From the NCBI RefSeq assembly GCF_013387465.1, contig NZ_VYGV01000016.1, positions 244,872 through 308,871 on the forward strand: a stretch of 64,000 nucleotides of DNA, in the 5' to 3' direction. The notes under the pieces are model-generated. The model was not told where the DNA came from and made no database searches. It was given only the letters and a program-made list of their open reading frames with translations. This DNA comes from Hydrogenophaga aromaticivorans (GTDB lineage Bacteria; Pseudomonadota; Gammaproteobacteria; Burkholderiales; Burkholderiaceae_C). How positions within the stretch are numbered: the first letter of the stretch is position 1; the number at the start of each line of letters is the position of its first letter. The translations under genes and the position numbers were made by a program. Shown in pieces: positions 33,435 to 41,317 of this stretch.

Positions 33435-34091
33435 TTAGGCGGGTACGTCATCATCGAAGTTGTTCCAATGCCCGCAAAGTTCGCACGCGCCTCCGGTAAG
33501 CGGAACCGTGTCGTTTTCGCAGAACTCGCACTCTGCGACAAGGAGTCCGTTAGTTTCCATTTTTTTTCGAATTCGAACACCGTGATTTCGCGAGAATTCA
33601 GTTAGTTCACCAATAAGCATCTGCCATGTGTCGTCGCGCTTGAACTCATACGCCAAGTCGCGCCCTAGGTGTTCGAGTGCAAAGGCGAGGCAAAAGCTCA
33701 ATGCGCTCCCGATAATTAAATCCGCTTCGCCTTTCGTTGTCTGCCATTCAAAATGCTCGATGGCATTGCGCGTATTGCGAAGTGAGCGTAGAAGACGTTC
33801 GTCCTCGATCGAGATCGGAACACCCGAAATCTTTCTAAGTCGGCTTATAGCTTTATCTACCGTCACAGTTCTCGCATCAATATTTGGAAACTTATCTACG
33901 TCTTCCCAAATAAGTGCTTGATTCGTTCGACTCAGTCGCTCCTTCAGGAGCAATTCGGAAGCGTGTGCAACGCCGAGAATTGCCTGCTTGAGGCGAGACG
34001 TATCCGCCGATATTTCCCTCCATGCAAGCAACTCTATGGCACGGCTCAATGAGTCTTGCGCATTGTCGAGCATGGTTAGGCGAATGTTCAT
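33435..34091 (-). CDS. HEPN-like protein with C-terminal zinc ribbon
   Basis: This 218-residue protein starts at MNIRLTM; longer frames with GTG or ATG starts reach 34208. The N-terminal about 140 residues are helical and contain RNTRNAIEHFEW, which has the HEPN-type RNxxxxH arrangement. The C-terminus carries a zinc ribbon CEFCEND and CELCGHW (CxxC-x13-CxxC). HEPN domains often act as RNases in toxin and abortive-infection systems, and a zinc ribbon could bind nucleic acid. The gene is AT-richer than the surrounding chromosome, suggesting acquisition. Confidence 0.7.
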   Translation of the reverse strand: MNIRLTMLDNAQDSLSRAIELLAWREISADTSRLKQAILGVAHASELLLKERLSRTNQALIWEDVDKFPNIDARTVTVDKAISRLRKISGVPISIEDERLLRSLRNTRNAIEHFEWQTTKGEADLIIGSALSFCLAFALEHLGRDLAYEFKRDDTWQMLIGELTEFSRNHGVRIRKKMETNGLLVAECEFCENDTVPLTGGACELCGHWNNFDDDVPA

Positions 34092-34256
34092 GAGCGTTTC
34101 CCAGGACTTAAAACGTGTATCTCGCAAACCTTGCGAGATTAGTGACGATGTGTCAACCAACATCATTTCGAAGCATGTGCTGAAGGTGGACGCGGGTGGA
34201 ATAGCCACCCCATTGGCTTCGATATTGTTAGGGCACTAAAGGGCTGCTTTGCATGC

Positions 34257-34400
34257 AGTGGCTCTATGACTTGTTCAGGATCGGCTCGCGATGTCCATGT
34301 TCGTCGACACCGGTCCTTCGATCCTGTGCATTACCAAGGACCGCTGTCTGGCTTAGCCGTAAACTGGCAGTCCCGACCATAAATCGCCGTTGGTGTGTCG
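34257..34400 (-). repeat. Repeat E, copy 3
   Basis: On the minus strand it reads GGTCGGGACTG, then CGGTCCTT/AAGGACCG (positions 34311-34318 and 34336-34343), then GTGTCGAC and ATCGCGAGCC, all shared in order with copy 1. It lies just downstream of the SEC-C gene on that gene's strand. Confidence 0.68.
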
Positions 34401-34445
34401 GCGAGCATTCGTTTAACGCTCACTGCGAACTGCGTCAAACATGAT

Positions 34446-35093
34446 TTAACGCTCGACCAACATGGATTCCATTGCGCTGCGGTGACATTTTCTAAATTTT
34501 TTGCCACTACCACAAAGGCATTTTGTCGTATGGTCACTTGTAGCAAGAATGACCATGAGGATGGTCCACTGCTTTTCCTTTGCAAGACGCTGAAGTTCAT
34601 ATGCATCTTGCCCGCCAATAATAATTTCTTGTGTAGACACTGGGTATTTGACTTTTATTGATCGCTCAAGAGATTCAATTTCAATCAATCTCTTTACTTC
34701 TGGCCTTGTTGATATTGCAACCTGGGTGGTTGGCATGCGAGACATTTTTTCACTAAAGTCAAAAGTCAAACTGGGATCAGGAAGAAAAAGCAGTTTCGTA
34801 TCTCCATATTTTGATGGTGTGATGCACTTAAGCTTACCGTCAACACGGACGACTGCGTGCCCAATGCAATCCAAAAGCACATTCTCCCAGATGGCGATCT
34901 CCCAACCTAGAACCATTTCTCCTGGATTGCTCAGGAGATAGTTTTTGACGTTGAATACGCATTTGTTTATCAACGCATCATGCTCTTGAGCGCGTTCGAC
35001 AAAGATTGGAATGCCACTTGGTACGAGCTGCGTACAGCCTTTCACGATCGCTGGAGTGATGCGATCTGGAGTCTTGGTTGGGCTGATATTCAT
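34446..35093 (-). CDS. SEC-C motif protein, partner of AAA ATPase
   Basis: This 215-residue protein ends in a SEC-C zinc motif (CLCGSGKKFRKCH), a small metal-binding tail also found at the end of SecA and in many nuclease-associated proteins. The preceding domain (FNVKNYLLSNPGEMVLGWEIAIWENVLL; CIGHAVVRVDGKLKCITP) is not one I can name. I prefer the ATG at 35093. A GTG at 35219 overlapping the ATPase stop (GTGA) would add 42 residues and is a real alternative. Base composition is AT-rich, like the ATPase upstream. Confidence 0.7.
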   Translation of the reverse strand: MNISPTKTPDRITPAIVKGCTQLVPSGIPIFVERAQEHDALINKCVFNVKNYLLSNPGEMVLGWEIAIWENVLLDCIGHAVVRVDGKLKCITPSKYGDTKLLFLPDPSLTFDFSEKMSRMPTTQVAISTRPEVKRLIEIESLERSIKVKYPVSTQEIIIGGQDAYELQRLAKEKQWTILMVILATSDHTTKCLCGSGKKFRKCHRSAMESMLVER

Positions 35094-35215
35094 CGCTGCC
35101 TCAGAGTGGTGTTTGCAATCAATGTTTATAATTTGACCTGACGAATTTAGGGGATGCGCCAAAGAGAGGTGGCGAGTCCCTTGGGGCGATAGGCTGGATG
35201 CCGCCGCACCACTGA

Positions 35216-36733
35216 TCACTCCTGAATAAATGCCCTCATGGCCTGAATGGAATCGACAAGCTCCTGTGCCGTAAAGCGAGCGTTGTGTGCATTTTCGGGA
35301 TGATGAATTTGGTGTCTAATATAATCAGTTAGCACAACTTGGCATTGTTCCGTTGAATTGTCTCTGCGTAGCTTGGTATAAGTTCTAAGTGGTTTGCCAT
35401 TCCTGTATTCATTCAGGATGCCTTCCGCCTCTACATATCCGTAAAGTTCATTGTGATATTCGTATGTCGCCTCACCGAATGCAGCGAAATTGACTTCATT
35501 CAGACTAGGGTATGGGAGCTCACTTTGCTGCACGCGGCACATTCTATTATTAGCATCTCCTGTGACAAGGAGAATATTATCGAAATTTAGTCGCTTCACG
35601 ATTTCAGGGCTATGGGTTGTGAGAATCACCTGTGTATTCGCTGCAGCTGATAGTGATATGAGCGCGTCCGTGAGTCCACGTTGGTGCTCTGGATGTTGAG
35701 AGGTTTCCGGCTCTTCAATTGCGTAGACGATAGTTTGAAGGTTTGACTCGTTTAGCCTTCTCTCAGCCTCTGCGCGGAAAAAGCTAATCAGGACCAGACG
35801 TTTAACGCCGCTACCCCTTTTATTGATTGGAATATCTTCATCTCCAGAAATTGAGACGCTCTTAAAGACATCTGCCCACTTAAGACTAGCTGGCTCTGGA
35901 ATCTGCGGATCAAGAGATTTTGCAATGGCTGGGTTCAATTCCTGCAGTTTTGCCAGAGTTCTTTCCGCTACATTTTCAAGCCGAGCTTTAACTGTTTCAG
36001 CAATAGCAGCAAGATTGGCCTGAATCGTGGGATCGTTAAGAATCTCCTTGACAGCAATCTTCATCGGATCCTGCACCTCATCATCAGAGTCGGTATTTTT
36101 CCTGTCCGACTGAAATAGGGTGTAAAGCGGCATGTAAGACTTTAATTGCTCCCAGATGTTTTTGCTATCAATTTTGGAGATTTCGATCTCGTAGCTCTGC
36201 AATTGAAGGTTGGTCTGTCCTTGCCAAATAGCCCGTCTCAGCTCAGCACTTTTAGTTTTGTCTTGGCAATCCAGTCCTTGGTCATCGAGAATCTTTCTGA
36301 GATCCTGAATCTTCTTTGTCAGTAGATCATTGCACTCTGGATTTATGGGGTGGTTCGCCCTTATGAATACCTTTTCCTTGCCGGCCCCAGGATATCGTTT
36401 AATAATTTGTAGCGTGCTATCGACTGACAGAAGAAACTCATCTGCAAGGGTTGTCTCATTCGTGGCATCAATGAGGATTTTCTGTGGAAGGTCTGTGAAT
36501 TCGACCTCAATCTCAATGCAGTCTTCTCCGTTCGAAAGACACGTCTTGTTTATGTCATCCTTGTCAAGCTTGATGCATCCTTTTCCTTCGTTAAAGAAGA
36601 TGTCTAATGCTTCAAGTATCGTTGACTTCCCAATATCGTTCCGACCCACCAGAACACACAGGTTTTCTATTTCTACACGTACCGGTTCTTTGTATCCACG
36701 AAAGCGGTTCACCCCTATAGATTTAATTTTCAT
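35216..36733 (-). CDS. OLD/AAA_15-type ATPase of a defence-like pair
   Basis: This 505-residue protein has an N-terminal Walker A (LVGRNDIGKSTILEALDIFF), a long coiled or helical middle (about 150-300), the ABC-like signature region NKRGSGVKRLVLISFF, Walker B with following Glu (IVYAIEEPETSQHPEHQ) and the switch His in VILTTHSPEIV. The C-terminal about 100 residues (RHQIHHPENAHNARFT) do not show a TOPRIM nuclease. The operon partner is a SEC-C protein. This ATPase group is common in phage-defence systems where a separate effector acts. Codon use is markedly AT-rich. Confidence 0.85.
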   Translation of the reverse strand: MKIKSIGVNRFRGYKEPVRVEIENLCVLVGRNDIGKSTILEALDIFFNEGKGCIKLDKDDINKTCLSNGEDCIEIEVEFTDLPQKILIDATNETTLADEFLLSVDSTLQIIKRYPGAGKEKVFIRANHPINPECNDLLTKKIQDLRKILDDQGLDCQDKTKSAELRRAIWQGQTNLQLQSYEIEISKIDSKNIWEQLKSYMPLYTLFQSDRKNTDSDDEVQDPMKIAVKEILNDPTIQANLAAIAETVKARLENVAERTLAKLQELNPAIAKSLDPQIPEPASLKWADVFKSVSISGDEDIPINKRGSGVKRLVLISFFRAEAERRLNESNLQTIVYAIEEPETSQHPEHQRGLTDALISLSAAANTQVILTTHSPEIVKRLNFDNILLVTGDANNRMCRVQQSELPYPSLNEVNFAAFGEATYEYHNELYGYVEAEGILNEYRNGKPLRTYTKLRRDNSTEQCQVVLTDYIRHQIHHPENAHNARFTAQELVDSIQAMRAFIQE

Positions 36734-37049
36734 TATTTCCTCGCCTATACCTTAATTTAGTTTATACCGCCAAAATGTGTGCATGCCAAAATTACGGCCG
36801 TTTGGCAAAATTGCATTGACATTTCAGAAGCGCGTTTAAAATCAACTGGGTGGCCTAATCTGGCGGATAGATGAAACGTTACCTAGTTCATCAAAGTTAA
36901 CCAAGCGTCGAGAAGCATGAGCGAGATGGCCCGTCGGACCCGCAAGCTGATTTTCAGTCTACTCGGGCAACCACATTCGATGCATCAGAAGTTGCCAACC
37001 ACTGCAACGGGGATGGCGGCGATGCCTTGTCAGGTGCCCGCTCAGGGTC
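36734..37049. other. Gene-free AT-rich upstream region of the ATPase operon
   Basis: The first about 170 bases are distinctly AT-rich compared with the chromosome and probably hold the leftward promoter of the ATPase operon (for example TATAAACT read on the minus strand near 36760). From about 36900 composition returns to high GC, marking the edge of the acquired block. I find no gene here. Confidence 0.5.
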
Positions 37050-37234
37050 GGTACCACCAGTCCAGGTGAGGGGGAGGCAGTCGGTGGTGCGGCGCCAGCC
37101 GGGGCGCGAAGTCCTACGACCGAAGTACCTCATACAGCCGCCATTCATGCCGTCGCCTGTCGCAGGGCACATCGACTGCTTGCTACCGATGAGCGTGAGT
37201 ACACCCGGCGCTGACGACAGGCTCCAAACGCTGC
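37050..37234 (-). repeat. Dispersed repeat D, copy 2
   Basis: The reverse complement aligns with 3224-3405, including ATGGCGGCTGTATGAGGTAC and CCCCGGCTGGCGCCGC. It is continuous with repeat C, suggesting that D and ABC are two parts of one longer repeat unit. Confidence 0.7.
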
Positions 37235-37262
37235 AAGGCCGCATTTGGGATTCGAAGGTCGC

Positions 37263-37448
37263 TTGAGGCTGGGTGCTGTCGGTGACCTTGCACGCCTGAA
37301 TGTCGGCAGCCGAGGTCACCTGTCCTTCAAGGACGGAAGGGTCGAACGACCGCAGCACAACCGTCACCTGCCTCTCAACACATGCCAGCCTGGTCGCGCT
37401 TCGCGAATGCCTCCTCGCGCCCGAGGTGAGTGGCTGTGCTGGACCCAG
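37263..37448 (+). repeat. Dispersed repeat ABC, copy C
   Basis: This is the best-preserved copy, matching copy B in long blocks and copy A throughout. It contains the small hairpin GTCCTTCAAGGAC. It lies at the right boundary of the accessory region, 200 bases before arsS. Confidence 0.8.
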
Positions 37449-37580
37449 TGCGGGCACGTGGCGGATTTCAGAGCGAATGACCGGTCCAAATTGGAACTTG
37501 AACCTTCGCCGCGAACGTTTTGGAACCCGTCCAACAAAGTGGGTCAACTCCAACTCCAGTGGAAATATTTTTTGAGATGC

Positions 37581-37608
37581 TGTAAGGAGATAGCCACGCT
37601 GGACGACT
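37581..37608 (+). promoter_or_regulatory. ECF-type promoter motif upstream of arsS
   Basis: TGTAAGG (37581-37587), 16 bases, CGACT (37604-37608), 37 bases before the arsS start codon. It is identical in both boxes to motifs before the VTT oxidoreductase and hbdH genes (same spacing), and before bufA and the second ECF sigma gene (one base shorter). Confidence 0.75.
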
Positions 37609-37645
37609 GAGAAACATTTCGCTGATCAACTCGTTCACCCGCCTT

Positions 37646-38692
37646 ATGCACGACACCCTGCCGCTGCTCACCGCCACCGACTTCCCCGCCATCAGGCGCC
37701 GCGCTCTGAATACGTTGCAAGTCAACCTCGGTTACCGCTGCAACCAGTCCTGCCTGCATTGCCACGTCAATGCCGGCCCCAACCGCACCGAGATGATGGA
37801 GGCGGACACGGTGGACATGGTGATCGAGGTGCTGCAGGCGCGGGGCATCAGCACGCTGGACCTCACCGGCGGCGCGCCGGAGCTCAGTGCCCACTTCAGG
37901 CGCCTGGTGGTGGCGGCCCGAGCCCTCGGTGTCGAGGTGATTGACCGCTGCAACCTGACCATCCTCAGCGAGCCTGGCCAAGACGGTCTGGCCGCCTTTC
38001 TGGCCGAGCAAGGCGTTCAAGTGGTGGCTTCCATGCCGTGTTATTCCCCGGCCAACGTCGACCGCCAGCGGGGCGATGGCGTGTTCGACCTCAGCATCAC
38101 CGGGCTGCAGCAGCTCAACGCACTGGGTTACGGCGCCGAGGGCAGCGGCCTCACGCTGAACCTCGTCTACAACCCACAGGGTCCGTCATTGCCACCACCC
38201 CAGGGCGCGCTGGAAGCCGACTACAAGCGTGAACTGTTGCAGCACTTCGGCATCCGCTTCAACCACCTTTTTGCGCTGACCAACATGCCGGTGCAGCGTT
38301 TCGGCAGCACCCTGGTGTCCAAGGGCACATTCGCCAGCTACATGCAACTGCTGCGCCAGGCGTTCCAGGCCGACAACCTGGAGACCGTGATGTGCCGCTC
38401 CATGATCAGCGTGGACTGGCAGGGCGATCTCTACGACTGCGATTTCAACCAGATGCTGGGGTTGCCGGCCCGCCTGGGCAAGGCCTACCGTCCGCACTTG
38501 CGGGACCTGCTGAAGGCCAACCCGGAAGGCGAATCCATCCGGATCGCCGACCACTGCTACGGTTGCACCGCAGGCCAGGGCAGCAGTTGCGGTGGCGCGC
38601 TGGAGTCGGCCGGCATTGCCACCGCGACCGTTTCTGTTCGTGCCGTGCACAACGGCCTCGCCCAACCCGTTTCATCTGGAGACCACCCATGA
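37646..38692 (+). CDS. arsS: Arsenosugar biosynthesis radical SAM protein ArsS
   Basis: This 348-residue enzyme has the radical SAM cluster CNQSCLHCH (CxxxCxxC) near residue 32 and the SAM-binding LDLTGGAPEL. A cysteine-rich C-terminal auxiliary region (DCDFNQMLG; HCYGCTAGQGSSCGG) identifies the DUF3641/ArsS family. ArsS is linked to attaching the 5'-deoxyadenosyl group to methylated arsenic on the way to arsenosugars. No arsM methyltransferase is present in the window. It is the first gene of a seamless operon, with overlapping stops and starts, preceded by an ECF-type promoter motif. Confidence 0.92.
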   Translation: MHDTLPLLTATDFPAIRRRALNTLQVNLGYRCNQSCLHCHVNAGPNRTEMMEADTVDMVIEVLQARGISTLDLTGGAPELSAHFRRLVVAARALGVEVIDRCNLTILSEPGQDGLAAFLAEQGVQVVASMPCYSPANVDRQRGDGVFDLSITGLQQLNALGYGAEGSGLTLNLVYNPQGPSLPPPQGALEADYKRELLQHFGIRFNHLFALTNMPVQRFGSTLVSKGTFASYMQLLRQAFQADNLETVMCRSMISVDWQGDLYDCDFNQMLGLPARLGKAYRPHLRDLLKANPEGESIRIADHCYGCTAGQGSSCGGALESAGIATATVSVRAVHNGLAQPVSSGDHP

Positions 38693-39555
38693 CCGTGTTT
38701 ACCCGCTGGCTTGCCGGCCTGTTCCTGCTGCTCGCAGCGCTTTCCGCACAGGCGCAAATCACGCCGTTGAAATTCGGTGTTGGCCTGTTTCAGCCCGATC
38801 GGGAACGCAACGATGCCACCTACCGGCCGCTGGCTCAGCACCTGTCCCAGCGGCTGGGCCGACCGGTGGAGCTGCGCACGGTCGACAGTTGGGAAGGATT
38901 GGCCAAGTCGCTGGCCAACGGCGAGACCGATCTGGCCCTGATGGGCCCCTGGGGTTATGTGCTGGCCAACCAGGCTGCCGATGCCCAGGTGGTCTCGACC
39001 ATCCTGTACGAAGGCAAGCCCGAGTACTTCGCCATGATCATCACCCACCCGGACTCCGGCATTCAGTCGGTGGCCGACCTCAAAGGCCGGACCTTCGCCT
39101 TTGGCGACAAGGGCTCCACCTCCGGCTACCTGATTCCGCTGCACTTCTTCATGAAGCAAGGCATCGATCCCGCGAAGCATTTTTCTCGCGTGCTGCACAC
39201 CAAGCACCAGGCGATCCAGACCCAGGTCACCGCCGGGCAGATCGACGCCGGCGCCGACTACAACCGCAACCGCGACGCCATGATCGCGCAAGGCCTGATC
39301 AAGGCCGAGCGCTCGAAGATCATCTGGCAGTCAGACCCGTTGCCCAACGACGCCTTCGCGGTCAGCGAGGCGCTCTACAAGGACAAGGCCTTCGTGGCGC
39401 GCCTGCAAGCCGCACTGGCCGAGGTGGGCCCCTTGCTCAAGACGCAGCCGAATTTGCTGCCGCCAAATTACACCGGCTTCATCCACAGCGACAACCGGGC
39501 CTACAAGCCGATCCGTGACGCGGGCCTGGCCACCGGCATCCTGCAACCCAAGTGA
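38689..39555 (+). CDS. Phosphate/phosphonate-type ABC transporter substrate-binding protein
   Basis: This 288-residue PhnD/PtxB-like periplasmic protein has a signal peptide (1-23, cut after LSAQAQ). It shows PhnD-type segments LKFGVGLFQPDRERNDATYRPL, DLALMGPWGYVLAN and KGRTFAFGDKGSTSGYLIP. In arsenosugar clusters this family may bind an arsenic analogue of phosphonate or phosphate, which is an inference from context. It overlaps the arsS stop and the permease start by 4 bases on each side. Confidence 0.9.
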   Translation: MTVFTRWLAGLFLLLAALSAQAQITPLKFGVGLFQPDRERNDATYRPLAQHLSQRLGRPVELRTVDSWEGLAKSLANGETDLALMGPWGYVLANQAADAQVVSTILYEGKPEYFAMIITHPDSGIQSVADLKGRTFAFGDKGSTSGYLIPLHFFMKQGIDPAKHFSRVLHTKHQAIQTQVTAGQIDAGADYNRNRDAMIAQGLIKAERSKIIWQSDPLPNDAFAVSEALYKDKAFVARLQAALAEVGPLLKTQPNLLPPNYTGFIHSDNRAYKPIRDAGLATGILQPK

Positions 39556-40448
39556 GTGCGCTACAGGTCCACCCAGCGATCTGGCCATGGCGGTGGTCGG
39601 GCCGGGCACGCTTTGCGCTGCTGGTGCTGGCCTATGCACTGCTGGTCGCGGTGTGCCTGGGCAGTCTCTGGGCGGCGGGCGAGCTGTCGATGGGCCGCAA
39701 CCCCGTGGCCAACCTGATCAAGTCGATCGGCGAGTTCGCTTACCCGAGTTTTCTCGATGTGTGGTTCGGGTCTGAACGGTTGGAATACCGCAGCGATGAT
39801 GGCTCCCTGCTGCGTGTGGAGAACCGCCGCGTGGTGGAGGCCGATTTTCTGGCGGCGCTGGGGCGAGCGACCTGGGTCACGTTCCAGATCGCCACCCTGG
39901 GTTCGTTGCTGGGCGCCGTGCTGGCCTTGCCATTGGGCCTGTTGAGTGCGCGCAACCTGGGTGCGCCGCGCTGGCTGGCCTGGGCAAGCAAAGGCCTGCT
40001 CGACGTGCTGCGCGCGATCCACACCCTGGTGTTCGGTCTGGTGCTGGTCGGCATCGTCGGCCTGGGCCCGACCGCCGGCATCCTGGCGATTGCGCTGCAT
40101 TCCATGGGCACCTATGGCAAGTTGTACGCCGAGTCGGTGGAGTCGCTGGACATGGGCGCCATCCATGCCGTGCAGGCCACTGGGGCATCGCGCACCCAGG
40201 TCTTCTTCAACGCCGTGTGGCCCGCCGTGCTGCCCCAGTTCGTGTCGAACCACCTCTACATCTGGGAGTTCAACATCCGCGACTCGACCATCCTCGGCCT
40301 GATTGGCGCCGGTGGCCTGGGCCTGCTGATCTCCGAGGCCGTGAGCCTGTTCCAGTGGAGCCGCCTGGCCACCATCTTGCTGGTCGTCATTGCCCTGGTG
40401 GTGGTGTTCGACACCTTGTCGCGGCGTATCCGTCAGGCGTTGCTGTGA
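39552..40448 (+). CDS. ABC transporter permease, PhnE/PtxC family
   Basis: This 298-residue permease has about six membrane segments. The EAA-type coupling motif is in YAESVESLDMGAIHAVQATGASRTQVFFNAVWP. The N-terminal part has a conserved periplasmic loop found in PhnE-type permeases (FAYPSFLDVWFG). It works as a dimer with the following ATPase. The overlap with the ATPase start (GTGA) implies coupled translation. Confidence 0.9.
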   Translation: MSALQVHPAIWPWRWSGRARFALLVLAYALLVAVCLGSLWAAGELSMGRNPVANLIKSIGEFAYPSFLDVWFGSERLEYRSDDGSLLRVENRRVVEADFLAALGRATWVTFQIATLGSLLGAVLALPLGLLSARNLGAPRWLAWASKGLLDVLRAIHTLVFGLVLVGIVGLGPTAGILAIALHSMGTYGKLYAESVESLDMGAIHAVQATGASRTQVFFNAVWPAVLPQFVSNHLYIWEFNIRDSTILGLIGAGGLGLLISEAVSLFQWSRLATILLVVIALVVVFDTLSRRIRQALL

Positions 40449-41302
40449 CACCCGACATGCACGCCATCGATATCCGCGATCTGGCCGTGAAGGCCGGCGC
40501 GCGAACCTTGCTGCGGCTGGACGAACTTTGCATCACTGCGGGCGAGCGGGTGGCCATCGTTGGACACAACGGCGCAGGCAAGTCGACCCTGCTGCGGGTG
40601 ATCGGCGGCCTGCTGACCCCCACCGAAGGCACGGTCCATGTGCTGGGACGCGACCTGCAACAGCCGGTGCCCGATCTCGCGCTGCGCGTCTGGCGAAGCC
40701 AGGTCGGCCAGGTCATGCAGGGCCTGCACATGGTGGCCCGGCTGAGCGCACGAGAGAACGTGCTGATCGGCGCCCTGGGGCGCCTGAGCGGCTGGCGAAG
40801 CTGGAGCCGCCTGTACCCGGCTGCGCTGGTGGCCGAGGCCGACGAGGCGCTTGCCCTAGTCGGCCTACAGGGAAAGGGCGACATCCGCACCGACCGGCTC
40901 TCCGGCGGCGAGCGGCAGAAGCTCAGCATCGCGCGCCTGTACCTGCAGCGCCCGCGCCTGATCCTGGCCGACGAGCCCACCGCCAACCTGGACCCGGCCG
41001 CCGCCGCCGATGCCTGCCAGTGGCTGGGCAGCGTCGCCCGGGGCGCGACGCAAATCACCGTGGTGCACCAGCCCGCGCTGCTGCCCCTGCTGGCCGACCG
41101 GGTGATCGGCCTGCGCGAGGGCGCGCTGGTGTTCGATCTGCCCACCGCCGACGTTGATTCAGCTCGACTGGATGCGCTCTACGAACCGGGTGCACAGGGC
41201 AACCGACCGACCCTGGACGTTTTCTCTCGCCTTTCGTCGTCGGCGCCACCGGCCACGACACGTCGCCCGTCCGTAGGCACCGCGGCCTGCCAGCCAGGCT
41301 GA
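40445..41302 (+). CDS. ABC transporter ATP-binding protein, PhnC/PtxA family
   Basis: This 285-residue ATPase has Walker A GHNGAGKST, signature LSGGERQKLSIARLYLQ, Walker B LILADEPTANLD and the switch His in VVHQPALLPLL. The start is GTG 40445 (overlapping the permease stop) or ATG 40457. The last about 45 residues after the nucleotide-binding domain are Ser/Pro/Thr-rich and unusual. It completes an importer with the two preceding genes. Confidence 0.9.
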   Translation: MTPDMHAIDIRDLAVKAGARTLLRLDELCITAGERVAIVGHNGAGKSTLLRVIGGLLTPTEGTVHVLGRDLQQPVPDLALRVWRSQVGQVMQGLHMVARLSARENVLIGALGRLSGWRSWSRLYPAALVAEADEALALVGLQGKGDIRTDRLSGGERQKLSIARLYLQRPRLILADEPTANLDPAAAADACQWLGSVARGATQITVVHQPALLPLLADRVIGLREGALVFDLPTADVDSARLDALYEPGAQGNRPTLDVFSRLSSSAPPATTRRPSVGTAACQPG

Positions 41303-41317
41303 CCAAGGAAACCAATC

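Noticed and set aside
31955-34400. Classical integron attC sites
   Set aside because: The repeats follow genes and contain dyads, but I could not find paired GTTRRRY/RYYYAAC core sites, and no integron integrase is in the window.
35216-36733. OLD nuclease with TOPRIM domain
   Set aside because: The C-terminal 100 residues do not show the Glu and DxD motifs of TOPRIM, so only the ATPase is claimed.
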